From: Vanessa cardui
Taxonomy: Eukaryota; Arthropoda; Insecta; Lepidoptera; Nymphalidae
NCBI RefSeq assembly: GCF_905220365.1
Contig: NC_061151.1
Coordinates: 5,016,197 to 5,080,196, forward strand
DNA: 64,000 nt
Reading direction: 5' to 3'
Of this stretch, positions 43,773 through 56,399 are shown one piece after another. The notes under the pieces are model-generated. The model was not told the DNA's origin. It made no database searches and saw only the letters and a program-made list of their open reading frames with translations. How positions within the stretch are numbered: the stretch's first letter is position 1; the number at the start of each line of letters is the position of its first letter. The translations under genes and the position numbers were made by a program.

Positions 43773-44098
43773 GAGCTGAGATGGCCCAGTGGTTAGAAAG
43801 CGTACATCTTAACCGATGGAGGAAAACTGTTTGTATCTTATTTCAACGAAATTCTGCCACATGTGAATTCACCAACCTGCATTGGAGCAGTGTGGTGGAA
43901 TACGCTCCTAATCAATCAGCCCATGTTCGTCCACTGCTGGACATAGGGCTCTCCAATTGCACGCCACAGTGATCGTTCTTGGGCTACTCGCATCCAGCTC
44001 CTGCCAGCCGTCTTGCGTAAATCGTCACGCCCCTAACCGTCTCTTCAAATACGTCTTAGCCCAACAGTGGGAATATTACAGGCTGTTACTGTACTGTA
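43773..44098 (+). mobile_element. Metulj-type SINE interrupted by a LINE piece
   Basis: GAGCTGAGATGGCCCAGTGG, a deletion after the ACCGATGG region, body to GAATACGCTCCTA, the foreign piece at 43916-44052, then TTAGCCCAACAGTGGGAATA and a GTTACTGTACTGTACT tail. Confidence 0.75.
43916..44052 (-). mobile_element. RTE-like LINE 3'-end piece inside a SINE
   Basis: Contains GTCCACTGCTGGACATAGGG and a CCAGCTCCTGCCAGCCGTCT stretch, the same family as 9480-9640. Metulj-type SINE sequence lies on both sides in the same orientation. Confidence 0.6.
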
Positions 44099-44225
44099 CT
44101 AATAATTGCCTCAAATTTCAGGGTAGATTTCCAGGCGGGTCTTAAGTATCGTATATATTATTAATTAATACAGTATGATACGCCATTCTAGTCTATAATA
44201 ATGCTATTATAGTTAAAATAAAAAA

Positions 44226-44456
44226 AATAAAATATGAGACAACATCACATACATTACTCTGATTCAAATGTAAGTAGCTAAAGCACTTGTGTTTTGGAAA
44301 ATCAGAAGTAACGACTCTACCACAAACATCCAGACCCAAGACAACATAAAAAACTAATGATAATCTACATTGACTCGGCCGGGAGTCGAGCCCGGGACCT
44401 CGGAATGGCGTACCCATAAAATCCGGTGTACACACCACTCGACCACGGAGGTCGTC
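44226..44456 (-). mobile_element. tRNA-derived SINE, second family
   Basis: In reverse: GAGACAACATCACATACATT, GGCCGGGAGTCGAGCCCGGG and CACCACTCGACCACGGAGGT. Confidence 0.8.
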
Positions 44457-45122
44457 AATAGTTACATTATTTAATCAAACTAAATTACTGAAATAAACTT
44501 CTAGAAATGCGAACCGTAACACATGAAGCGATTACATTTATCTTATGCATTCACACGATGTTTTGAACAATCAACAATAAAAAAATGCTATTTCATAATT
44601 CACGTAACCCTGAGCCAAACTGACGACGTTCATAAAAGCTACATACATACAACAATGGCGTAAAAACGAGTGTATTGTTACAATTTGTATTGTACAGTCT
44701 TTGTTTTACCTAATGCAATTATTAAAAAAAAAAAAATCACAATTGTTAGGACATGGTATTATTGGCAAGATATAAACACTTTTTTCGTTTCATTATTTAA
44801 ATGTCGATCTTAAATTATCATCTGTATTTTATCTATTAGTGCAGAAGTTTTATTTTATGTTCTACATTTAAAACAGTTTATATTTAAAAATAGAACACAA
44901 AGAGTTCGCTTCGCGTTCGAATTAAAAAAAAAACAGATAAATTTTAAAATTAGAATGTCGTGTCAAAATTTGTAAGCCCATTATTTGGACCGCGTTTTTA
45001 AAGCCAAATACTATATAATCTTAGCTTATAGCTCTATATGTATTTGTGAAAGTAATCTTGAAGGATGATACGACATTACTGGTCTGAAACTGATCAAGAT
45101 TTATTTGATCATCACGCACGTA
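44457..45122. other. AT-rich sequence upstream of the SVWC gene
   Basis: No repeat or coding frame recognised between the SINE ending at 44456 and the MITE at 45123. Distal regulatory sequence may lie here. Confidence 0.5.
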
Positions 45123-45428
45123 TAGTACGACACAACTTAGATGTAGCATCGGCAAATTCAATACCGATCACAGCCGATTCACACAACCATTAGACATAGC
45201 TCCCTATCGCGCCATTCGACGCTATTCGTCGCTATAGATCACGTCAGTTCAACCCGAGGAAGCAAGTGTATGTAAATCGACATGTCAAATCGACGAATAT
45301 ATTAGGTCATATGATATTACAGGTTATTACGTTTGTGTAAAGATCATATTAAAATAGGAAATAAATATTGATAATGTGGGATAGCGTACTTGCATCGTAC
45401 GATGCTACATCTAAGTTGTGTCGTACAA
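45123..45428 (+). mobile_element. TA-flanked MITE, copy 5, just upstream of the SVWC promoter
   Basis: TAGTACGACACAACTTAGAT to ATCTAAGTTGTGTCGTAC plus AA, flanked by TA at 45121-45122 and 45429-45430. Its right end is about 190 bases before the predicted start site. 306 bp. Confidence 0.85.
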
Positions 45429-45547
45429 TACATCCAAATTGATATAAACATTTCACCGTCAGTTCACGAGTAAAACATTGTCATATCTTACTGCATTGTC
45501 TCGTGTGAACAGGGCATAAAACATTTAAAAAAAAAGTGATACCCACC

Positions 45548-45558
45548 GCCGCCATCTT
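45548..45558 (-). promoter_or_regulatory. YY1/Pho-type site in the proximal promoter
   Basis: The minus strand reads AAGATGGCGGC, matching the YY1/Pleiohomeotic consensus AANATGGCGGC. It lies about 65-75 bases upstream of the predicted start site. Motif match only. Confidence 0.35.
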
Positions 45559-45588
45559 GTCCGCTCACTCCCCGCCCGCGCGTTACCA

Positions 45589-45623
45589 ATAAAATACCGC
45601 GAAAATTGAATATGGAACTCAGT
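45589..45623 (+). promoter_or_regulatory. Predicted core promoter of the SVWC gene (TATA-like box plus TCAGT initiator)
   Basis: ATAAAATA at 45589-45596 lies 25-32 bases before the A of TCAGT (45619-45623), the arthropod initiator. That is the spacing expected for a TATA/Inr promoter and puts transcription start near 45621 with an 86-base 5' UTR. Just upstream is a GC-rich stretch (CCCCGCCCGCGCG, near 45571-45583). Confidence 0.6.
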
Positions 45624-45706
45624 CGTTCGCGCGAACGCATTCGAAGTTAACGGAAAGCGCGCTTGGGTTTTTTATTCTTTTTATATTCACCAAAGAGGTG
45701 GTCAAG
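45621..45706 (+). other. Predicted 5' UTR of the SVWC gene
   Basis: Runs from the predicted initiator A to the base before ATG. It contains no upstream ATG that I see. A non-coding first exon further upstream cannot be excluded. Confidence 0.5.
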
Positions 45707-45818
45707 ATGAAGTACCTAGTTGTCCTGGCTGTTTTCGCGTTGGCGTTCGCCGCTGAGGAGAAGGAGGAGGAACGGCCGAAGACCTTCAGACGTCTCATCC
45801 CAGCTGACGTTTTGAGAG
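45707..45818 (+). CDS. SVWC gene, coding exon 1 (signal peptide exon)
   Basis: Encodes residues 1-37 plus the first base of codon 38: signal peptide, an acidic EEKEEE run and a basic FRR segment. It ends AGAG|GTCAGT, a good donor. This exon is clearly richer in G+C than the DNA around it. Confidence 0.9.
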
Positions 45819-48800
45819 GTCAGTGTCTTTTGTGAAAATATTTTGTTTTTTTTTTTTTAAATTTTTATTTAAGAAAAAATCAATTCTAAATTATATTTTA
45901 TCTGTTCTGTTTTGTTTGATAAACAATGCAGTTAATTTTAGCAGTTAATTAAATTGATAAAATGAATACGACTTCATTTAAAAATATATATAACACTTTT
46001 AAATACATAATAAAATTAAATTAAAAGACTAAACAAGGCTTTATTACAAAGTAGTTGTTATGACCACTTCAGGAAAAGTGTCTATGAAAAGGTAGTTCGT
46101 ACAATTAACAAAAATGTATTTAATAGATGTAGGTATTTCATATTATATAAAAAGCTAGTTGCTATCCACTATTGCTATTTTTGGGAAGGTTCTTATATTT
46201 TCACTGTAAAAAAATTGCCTATATCCTCCTTGAAGTTAAAGTTTTTTTTAACAAATATTCATCAAATTCGGCTTAGGGATTTAGCCGTGAAAACGTACAA
46301 GAATTAATTTCACATTTATAATATTAGTATATACTATATTTATTTACTATTATATATATTATATGTTGTGATATGTTGTAATTAATAAATATAATAATTA
46401 AATTTTATTAATAAAACAAACAGTAAAATCGAAAGTATATTAGACATCAACGCGTTCACATCACCGTAACATTTTATCATGAAATGTTATGCTAGACTAC
46501 AATTAGTCTAGAAACTGTTATATGATTAATGATTTATTTATACATTATATAATTTGATAATCATTACGTCTGTGTTGAGTAATGATGTTATTTAATTACA
46601 ATGAATAATTTTCTTATCGAATCAAAGTTATTTATAGTTTTGTTTCTAATTGAATAATTACGAATAGATACGATCTATAACGTTAAGGTTACTTTATAAG
46701 TTGTTTTCTGAGATATAATCGTATATAAAACATTGCATTGCATGGGAGACCTGTCTACTATGTAAATAATAATATGGTACAAAAATATATATTAATAAAC
46801 GATTATAAAAAAATAATTTTATCAATGCGGCTCTATTTCTTTTCTGTCATTTATAATTCGAATTTGGAACAATCTTTTTTTGGGATATAGTTTGGGTTAG
46901 AGTCACTTTTTTTTTTAATTTCATAACTTGACCGTATGTAATAAAGTGATAGTTTTACTATGTACTAAGGACTTATAAATACAGCCTTCTAATAAACTAG
47001 GTTGTTGATATGAGTCATATAATCGTACGATGAATATGATATTAATTATATATACGTATTATATGAGTGGAATAAATTAATTTTAAATCTGATTTAAATA
47101 TATATTATTTTATATTTCAAGTTTCATACTTAGAAGCGATTAATTATACTTAGAAAATAATTGTTTGATAATTAAACAGTTTTTAAGACTTGTTATTATA
47201 CATTTTAATGATAACCTTTTTTTATATATATCTATTACATATAAGCGTATATATATGTCATGTATCGTGACTGTAAATAATTACTTCGTTTGTTAAATGG
47301 CTCTTAAGGCAGAAGAATTAAATCGATAATCGCGCTTTCTTTTTTTCATAATTAGTAGTTCAGTGAACAAGTGACTGTCTGAAAATGTTTAGCGATGGGT
47401 TAAAACCTCCTTTCTATTTAAAATGAGGCTTTGGCACAAGTAGCGGAATTTCATTGAAACATGAAAATAATGCTCGGAATCAAATCGCCACTAAGTTAAG
47501 ATGCAAGCCTTCTAACTACTGGACCATCTCGGTCTATATATTAGTAGGTATATCTTTGTTATATAATATTTAAATTAAATACATTTATTTATTAGATAAT
47601 GTTCTCAGCTAATCTTGACCTTGGTATACAAAATGGCGTAAAGATAAAAATGCTTTAGATTTATTTAATAAAATTTTAATTGGCTTTTATATTATTAATA
47701 ATGTTTATTAAGTTATTATCCCACTGCTGGGCAAAGTTCTTCAACGAAGAACTAAAGCATTTCCGCTGTTTTGATTGATATAAAACTCTATTGTAGTTGC
47801 AACAACACAAATAGTTCCACAAATCCTATATTATATTTATTTTTTTTTTTTTTTTTGTGTGTTGTGTATTGCTGTTGGCCCTACTGGCCTTCACAGCGTC
47901 ACCTGACTTTCGGGCGAGAACTAATGTCCCCTGCCCTGAGGTTGAGCGCGGGGCTCTAAATTAAAACTAAATTAAAACTAAAGTTCGTCCTGAGGGTGTC
48001 TCCTATGAGATCGCACCTCGGCTCAGAACGAAATCGGTGGGGAGTGATTCTAGCACTGAGTGAATTTACTGACGTCTCGGCCGCCTCCGAGACGTCGCAT
48101 AACTGGGTCCTCGTTTCCGCCGGCGGAAACGCTGTGGGTGTGTGGTGTGTAGTGTGTTATTCCCTACAAATGGTTTGTTTGCGATAGTGAGGCTATCGTC
48201 TGTGTCGTTCAGGACGTGCATAGGTCGCCTGAGTCTATTCGGAATATTACCTCTTCGAGAGGTGTATTGGCACGATTGAGCAATCAGCGGATTGCTGTGT
48301 TCTTTAGTATATTATATTTACAATGTCGAGACCTTATATACACTGGGGTGAACCAAACGTTAGCGCGATTCAGACTCCTCACATATTTTCAGCACAAACA
48401 TTCAATATATTTTATACGGTACAACCGATCTCACTAGCCTTTTGAGGAGAAAGTAATTATAGCCCAGTGCTTACCAAGCGTGAATCTTAACTAATGATTC
48501 TAAATTTGAACTGGGAGCACCAATGAATTCATGTAGTTAATTTATATTTATAATTCATTGGTAAAGGATAACATCGTGACGAAACTTGTGCATGATGGAT
48601 GAATCCAATCCGAATTGGAGCGTGGTGGAGTAATCTCCAAACCCTCTCCTCAAAAATAATTAAGTAAGATTATTAATTATTAGTGCTTCTCTTGTTAACG
48701 AAAGTATATTTTTAGTTTTTATTACTAAGAGAAAATTTGATTCGTGTTTGTAATTTAAATCTGAACTTAAAAAATAATATTGTATTTATTTACTTAGTTA

Positions 48801-51800
48801 AGTGATATCACTTAATACACAATAATTGTAAACAATTTCGTGTCGATTTAAGTATTAAAATTAGTGCTGCCAGCATTTAAAAAAATTTTGTTTTTAATGT
48901 ATTTCTATGCGAACTAAATCCGAAATCCTTTTCATTTATCATCAAATGACTTTTCGTTTATCATCAATCAATCAAAATGAATAGAGTAACTATTTTTTAA
49001 TTCTATGAATATTGTAAGTATATAAATTCATTTACAACCTCATTTATATGGATTTCAATTACAATGTGTCATAAATAACGAATTAATTCGATTTTCAAAT
49101 ATTTATGTACCATTAAATTGTTAAATGCAGCTCAGATCCTTAAAGGGTATTTTTATCGCAACCTAAATCGTAGCTGGTTGCAAATCGTGCAACCAGTTGC
49201 TCAACTCAGCAATGGATGCGTCTGATTTCACATATCCTTACAACTTCCATTGCATCATAATTGTGATTTCGTATTTCAACATATAAATGTATATATAATA
49301 CAATAAATATAACAGACACTAATTTATACTATACATTATATACTATAAAGTAACAGCCTGTAAATTTCACACTGCTGGGTTAGCCCAGCAGCCTGGGTTC
49401 TCTCATTAAGGAGAGGGCATGGAACACATTCTACCATGCTGTTCCAATGCGGGTTGGAATGCACATGTGGCAGAATTTTAATAAAATTAGACAAATGCAA
49501 GTTTCCTCACGATGTCTTCCTTCACCGCTGAACACGAGATAAATTATAAACACAAATTAAGCACATACATATATATAATGGTGCTTGCCTGGGTTTGAAC
49601 CTAAAATCATCGGTTAAGATGCACGTGTTCTAGCCACTGGGCATTTTGTACTATAACTTTGTATAATTGTTTTGTATATTAATCAATACAGTTATGGTTC
49701 GAATTGTGATTGCATTAAAATTAGACTAGGCGTGGTTGAATAAGCTTAAAATCGTAAAATTATAAATAATCTAACGATAAAATTAAAAAAAAAATGGTCT
49801 CATTACTATAAACAAAAAAGGTTTGTTAACATTTCGTAAGAGGAATCAGAAATACAATTAAGCAGATAATAATTGCAACCTTTTTTAAATATTTAATCGA
49901 CACTTCCTTATATGTTATTTAATTTATATATTTCTTTTAGATATACAAAGGAAATCATTAACGTTTTTGCTCAATATATATTCCTAATTAGAGACATATT
50001 TAATGTACATTTTATTCAGTAAAATAATTTGGTATATAATTCATATATATCAAGATAAAAGATTGATAAAAAAACTTTACGTATTTTATCTGTGACGAAC
50101 AAATTTCCTTATGAATTTTATTTTAATGATATAAATGTAATATAATTATCATCCTAAAAGTTCAAGGATATTTTCGTTTTATACCTTAGCCTATTTTTAT
50201 TTATCTGTATAAAAAGTAAAAAAAAATGGCGGCAAAAAAAACGTATTTGATTTATTCGCATTGAATTTTTTTTTTACGGAAGAATGTATATTTAAGCAAC
50301 AATAAGAAGTCAATCGTTTTTTGACAGATCAATCATATTATTATTTTTTTTTATCTGTCACACGAATTGGACAGAAAAAAGTTCCTGGTGGCCTTTATGT
50401 TGTAAAAGGTTGAGTCATATAAAATCGAATATGGTGAGTGGTCTGAAATCAACCTTGGATTATTCTAGAAACTTTATGACTGACTTACTTGTAGGTAATG
50501 AATTTTAATAATTATTACCATTTAAATATTCTTGCTAATTCGAGCTATATGGAGTACCTTTTATGGCTGTGGGGTTTGAATCTTAGGCTATTTAAATGTT
50601 TTTTTTTTTCGTAGTTTCGGTTCGATCAAATTATAATATTAGTAAATTTAGTTGATAATATTTAGCATGGTAATTTAATTTTATTGAATGGTAGAAGTAT
50701 GTCAAATATTTCCAAAATATATTTATACTATTTTAGACCAAATTATACATATATATAATATAAGTATATTATGATTAAAGAATGTTTTACTTATACGAAT
50801 TTAAAAATAGTAAAATAAAATTAAAAAAAAAATAATAATTTTTCTGTTCACAAGATATTGTGATATGGTTGTTTACAAAAAACATTCAAATATAAGGATG
50901 TATAGATATTCACTTTCGCTTTTAAAAAAACATTTACATAACCACGCAAAAAAAAAATCATTCCGTGACCACAAGGAATGGAAAGTGTACGATGAGTGAT
51001 TGCTTTCGTAAACTTCTGTCATTTATCAGACGTTCTTGTTATTTTGACGTGAATATGTTAAAATTTTTTTTTAATTATAGTAACACACTGATTGTGAATT
51101 TCCCACTGCTTGGTAATGGCCTCCTCTCCCACTAAGGAGAGAGTTTTGGAACATATTCCACCACGTTGTTCCAATGATTTTAGACACATGCAGGTTTCCT
51201 TACGATGTTTACCTTCACCGCCGAACACGAGATGAATTATAAACACTAATTATACACTTATATATAGTGGTGCTTGCCTGGATGAATCCGAAATCATCGG
51301 TTAAGATGCACGCTTTCTAACCACTGTTCTATTTCAGCTCTTTAATTATAGATTTTGTTAATAATCAAAACTTTGTCAAAGGTAAAATTTAATTCAGGAT
51401 AAATATTAAATCGTAATTTAAACTTATATATGTGTGCGTGATGTTGTCTATCAAGCTTAAATTTTACTCCAATAAAGAGTTACATAAGATGATTTCAGTT
51501 CGTGTGTTCTGAGAATAATTGATTAGCACCATTATCAAGAGGCTTGTTACGTAACACTTAGTGTTTATTATCTGTGCCTATGCAATTTCGAAATGTCAAT
51601 TAGATATAATTGTTCTATTTTCAAAATATTTTCAATACAGACTATTGATACATGAAATAATTTCAACAAACGACTCGATCAAGTTCGATGAAAACGTGGA
51701 ACGTTCGTGTATTGATATAAATGACAGTTTTTTTTTTTTTTAAATACCTGATGTAATAATGCCTAACATACAGCCAAAGATAATTTATTTAAATTAATGT

Positions 51801-54800
51801 GCTCGAATTTCAAACTAGTTTAAAGATGTATAATTATATAAAATTCTGCGATTTATTTCGTTTTATAAATAATATGTTAAAGGTCATTACTAATAAAACG
51901 ATGAATATATTCAAATATATTCAACCTAATTTCATCAAAGTTTTATTAATTGCACATTAAGACGGTTGAAATTCTTTATAATTATTTCTGAAATAAATAT
52001 TGATGTTTAAATAGATTTAAATCATCTCCCTTACGAGCCTTAAGGACTGTTTGTTTGTTCGTAATGATTTCATGAAATAAATCCGAATAACTACTTTACC
52101 TATTAAAAGTAACAGCCCGTAAAAGATCCATTACTGGGCTACCTTCACTTAAGGTGAAGATTTAGAGCATAATCCACCATACGCACACGTGGAATTGTTC
52201 CTTTCATTATATTTATACCTTTCAATCGTTCATGAATTCTGAACCTACGATATCCGTTTCAAATTCACTTCTTTTAACCGCTGAGCTGTGTAGGCTTATA
52301 TAAGTGAAATTAAAATAATTTCGTAGATAAATTGCTAACGTTATATAAGGATAAAGCAAGTCTTCCTTGTCTATTAAAAGTGAAATCTGTTTAGAAATGT
52401 TGCTAACGGTTTCACGTTTCTGTTTGCAAATGTTTGTAATTTATCTAGTCGACAACAATTAAGGAACGGAAAAGCACTTATTTATACATATTATTGCGGA
52501 CACGTGTGTCTAATAACATTGAATTTTGTTATTATTTAATAAATTATAAATCAAACTGGTCTAGAAAGGTGCTCGTAAAGTTACATAGAATAGCTTAGGT
52601 TAATGATTTATTCCAAGTTGTAAGCCCCGGCTTCGCACGGGTGCAATACTGATACTAAATATATTACAGAATATGTTTATTTACGACATCACACTACAAA
52701 GATCTAAAATTATTAGTGTTTCATTACTATATTGTCCATGTATGTACAAAAACCTTCCTCTCGAATCATAAAAAAATACCCATCAAAATTCATTTCGTAC
52801 TTTTAAAGATTTAAGCATAAATATGGACGAAGAAAGTAACTTTGTTTTATACTATGTAGTGAAGTATAAGCTACCACTGATTCAGAATGTATACACAGAC
52901 TCGGTAAGAAATTCAGTTATTACATAATAATTATACACACACTAAAATAATAAATACAAATTAAATATATCTAGATTGAGTGTTTAATTATATAAGTGTG
53001 CGTGGCAGCTACGTACATAATGCTTTACTTGTGTGAGTGTATATAGTAATCAAGTGTCATATTATATAGTTGAATATATGTATAATAATTAATTTCTAAT
53101 TCATCTCGCGCTTGGCGGTTAAGGAAAACATCGTGAGGAAATCTGCATGTGTTTAATTTCATAGAAATTCTGCGACATGTGTATTTCGCTAACTCGCATT
53201 GGGTCAGCGTGGTGGAATATGTTCTAAACTTCTCCTCAAAAGGAGAGCCTTAGCCCAGCAGTGGGAAATTTACAGGCTTTTGTTGTTGTTTGTTGTTTTA
53301 AAGCGTAAGTAAAAATATATAGAATTAAATTTTCGATGAATTTTCATTGACAATCGAAACGTCAAAAAATCTTTAACGTGACATTTATAATCGTACACCG
53401 TCATGTAGTGTAATACTTCACTCAATGATATAGATTATAAACAAATAAAAAAAAAATCCAAAATCAGTTCACAAATGACGACATTCTGAAGCAACTGACA
53501 TTAATTTAATAATTTTATTAATTTATTCACATATTGATGCCAATAAAATTTATTACGCACATTTTACACGTTTAATTGGAAATTTTTCCGGTTGCTTTGC
53601 CGCCATTAATTTTCATTGCGGCCATCTTTGATTACGTTCAGTAACTTTGCGTAATATAGCAAGTCAATGATCCATTGTTTGTAATTAAAATAATAATTTA
53701 TTCGTTTCGTATTAAATCTTCATAATATACACAATAAAATGCAAGATATATTGTTGTAACACTCATTACATTTTAATTTAATAATTGTTTTAATGTTAAT
53801 ACGTCATAGAACCAGTCATAGAACAAGACTAAAACAAAATGGCCGTTCGAAATGTCGCCTTTCACAACCACCGGTTAAAATCGGTTCAGAAATTTATTCA
53901 GATAAATCACAGCTACACATGAAACAGATCGAACGCGCAGTGAAAGTTAGAAGTTTCTAGAAGTGTTAGAATGTAGGGCGGTTAATCCGAAAACGGATCG
54001 CCGTTTCGTAATCACTTGTGTAACACTCGGCTGCATTTTTGCAAATGGCCGCTCTAGTTTATAATGTGACAAATTACAATATTAATTTTTAAATAAAGCT
54101 AATAATATTACAAAACTGATTTTTATCTTTAATGTCATTGCGTTTTTATCGTGTCGTTAATAATTAAAATAAAAAACGCCCGGAATTAAATTTAAAACGA
54201 ACTTAATCGTTCATTGTTTAACCTTCGGACGTATACATTCTAATTAAAAAAAAAACAATTCCCGCCAATTCCTTTGTCATTTTGACATTTACTAATGCAG
54301 GCAAAGAGAATGCGTTTTAATGCAATATCGTAAATAATCCAACCTTGGATGCAACTATAAAGTCCATTCACCACATGAGTAATCGTTTTATATCAGCTTA
54401 ATTTAATATAAAGCTAGTTTCAGACATTCGCTATTAATAAAATCTATTATATTCATTATTTATTTTTATTTAAGTGGGCAAGTATATCCCACTCATTAGA
54501 TAATCTCCCGTCAGACTCCAATACTTAAATAATTAGGTTCCGGGTGAGTGAGCCAGCAGATCTTAGCTGACAAGGTTGACACGTGATGATTTAAGAATTG
54601 TTTAGTATTTATTATCTAGGCGGTGGTGAACGAGGTTCCGGGTTCGATTCCCGGCCGATTGTAGAAAAAGTTCATTAGTTTTCTATGTTGTATTGGCTCT
54701 GGGTGTTCGTAGTATCGTTACTTCTGAGTTTCCATAACAAAAGTGCTTTAGCTACTTACATTGGGATGAGATTAATGTACATGATAGCTTACTATAGTAT

Positions 54801-56308
54801 TTAATAGTATAGCTGAAATAAAAAACATGCCTTACGACCCAATTTTAAAGCAACTGGTTACACAGTAACAGACGGGCGTGCATTGAATAACTTTCTGACG
54901 TTGCATCATTATTTTACATTTTAACGTTATTTTAATATTCATTAAATGTCCAACTGTATCTCATAAACTCGTAATCATTATACGTACTAGCGATCGCCTA
55001 CAATACTGATACTAAATATACTAAAGTATTTGTTCATTAACGACATCGCATTAGACACTAAAATTATTAATGCTGTTAACTATATTTTTCATGTATTATA
55101 TACAAAGACATTTCTCTCGAAAAATTCTGTCAATTAAATAAAATAAAATTATGTGATGTATGCTTGGGTTTGAACCCGCAATCATGGATTAAGATGCACG
55201 CGTTCTAACCACTGGGTTTTGGCTCTTAATAGCTCACTGCTAGATAAAGGCTGGATATATAGAGCTTACTCCCCCATACACTAGAATGGGGGTTGATATG
55301 TGGCAGATATAACTAAGAGAAAACACAAGATGAAATATAAATACAAACTATGTACATTAATTCAATAGTGCTTGCCTTGGATTCAAACTCTTTCAAATTA
55401 ATTAAAATGCACTCTGATTAACCATTGGACAGTCGCGGCATCAGGCTTGTTAATCATCATTACATAGTATAAAACATAGTCTGTTATCTGTCGCTATGTA
55501 TGCTTAGATCTTTCAAATTACGCAACGGATTTTGATGCGGTTTTTTTAAATAGATAGAGTGATTCGAGAGGAAGGTTTTTGTATATAATACATGGACAAT
55601 ACAGTTAAGAAACACTGATAATTTTTGAACTTTCTAATGTGATGTCGTAAATAAACAAATTCTGTAGTATATTTAGTATCAGTATTAAGCCGGGGCGGGT
55701 TGCCAGTAATAAATATTTCACTATACATCGTAGTATATAAACGATTTAAAATCGATTTCAAACGAGTAATCTAGTAATTATTACAAAACTAATCCAACGC
55801 TTACATATTAAGCTAGGTGTGGTAAAGCTTATTTGAATCTAGATTCTGGAGCGGGGCCGGTCACGCGTGATATTATCACATATTGCAATTTGCACCTTAT
55901 TAACAAGCACATAAGACATAAAGTCGTTTGATAGTTTAAATGTTGCAAGTTTTATAATGCATTACAAAAAGCAATACATGTTATATGTTTGTTGACTACT
56001 TTCACAAATATATTATCTGTGTTCCTGCTTAACTCAATTACGATTGACATATATATACCTATATATATTTTAAAATAGTCATCTTTTGTGTAATATATGA
56101 TCTTATATTATTTTGAGGCATTATGTTAATTAATAATTCGTTCAAAACGTGAAGAAACCTGCATTACATTTGAATTATTGGTGGTTTTGTTGTAAGCCTA
56201 ACCTAACAGAAGTTTAGTTTTTTTAGTTTGTATAGATATAAAATTAACTTATATAGGAATTGTTGTGTAATCCTAAAATGTATGATGTAGGAAAGGGCCT
56301 AAGTCAGC

Positions 56309-56399
<91 letters not shown>

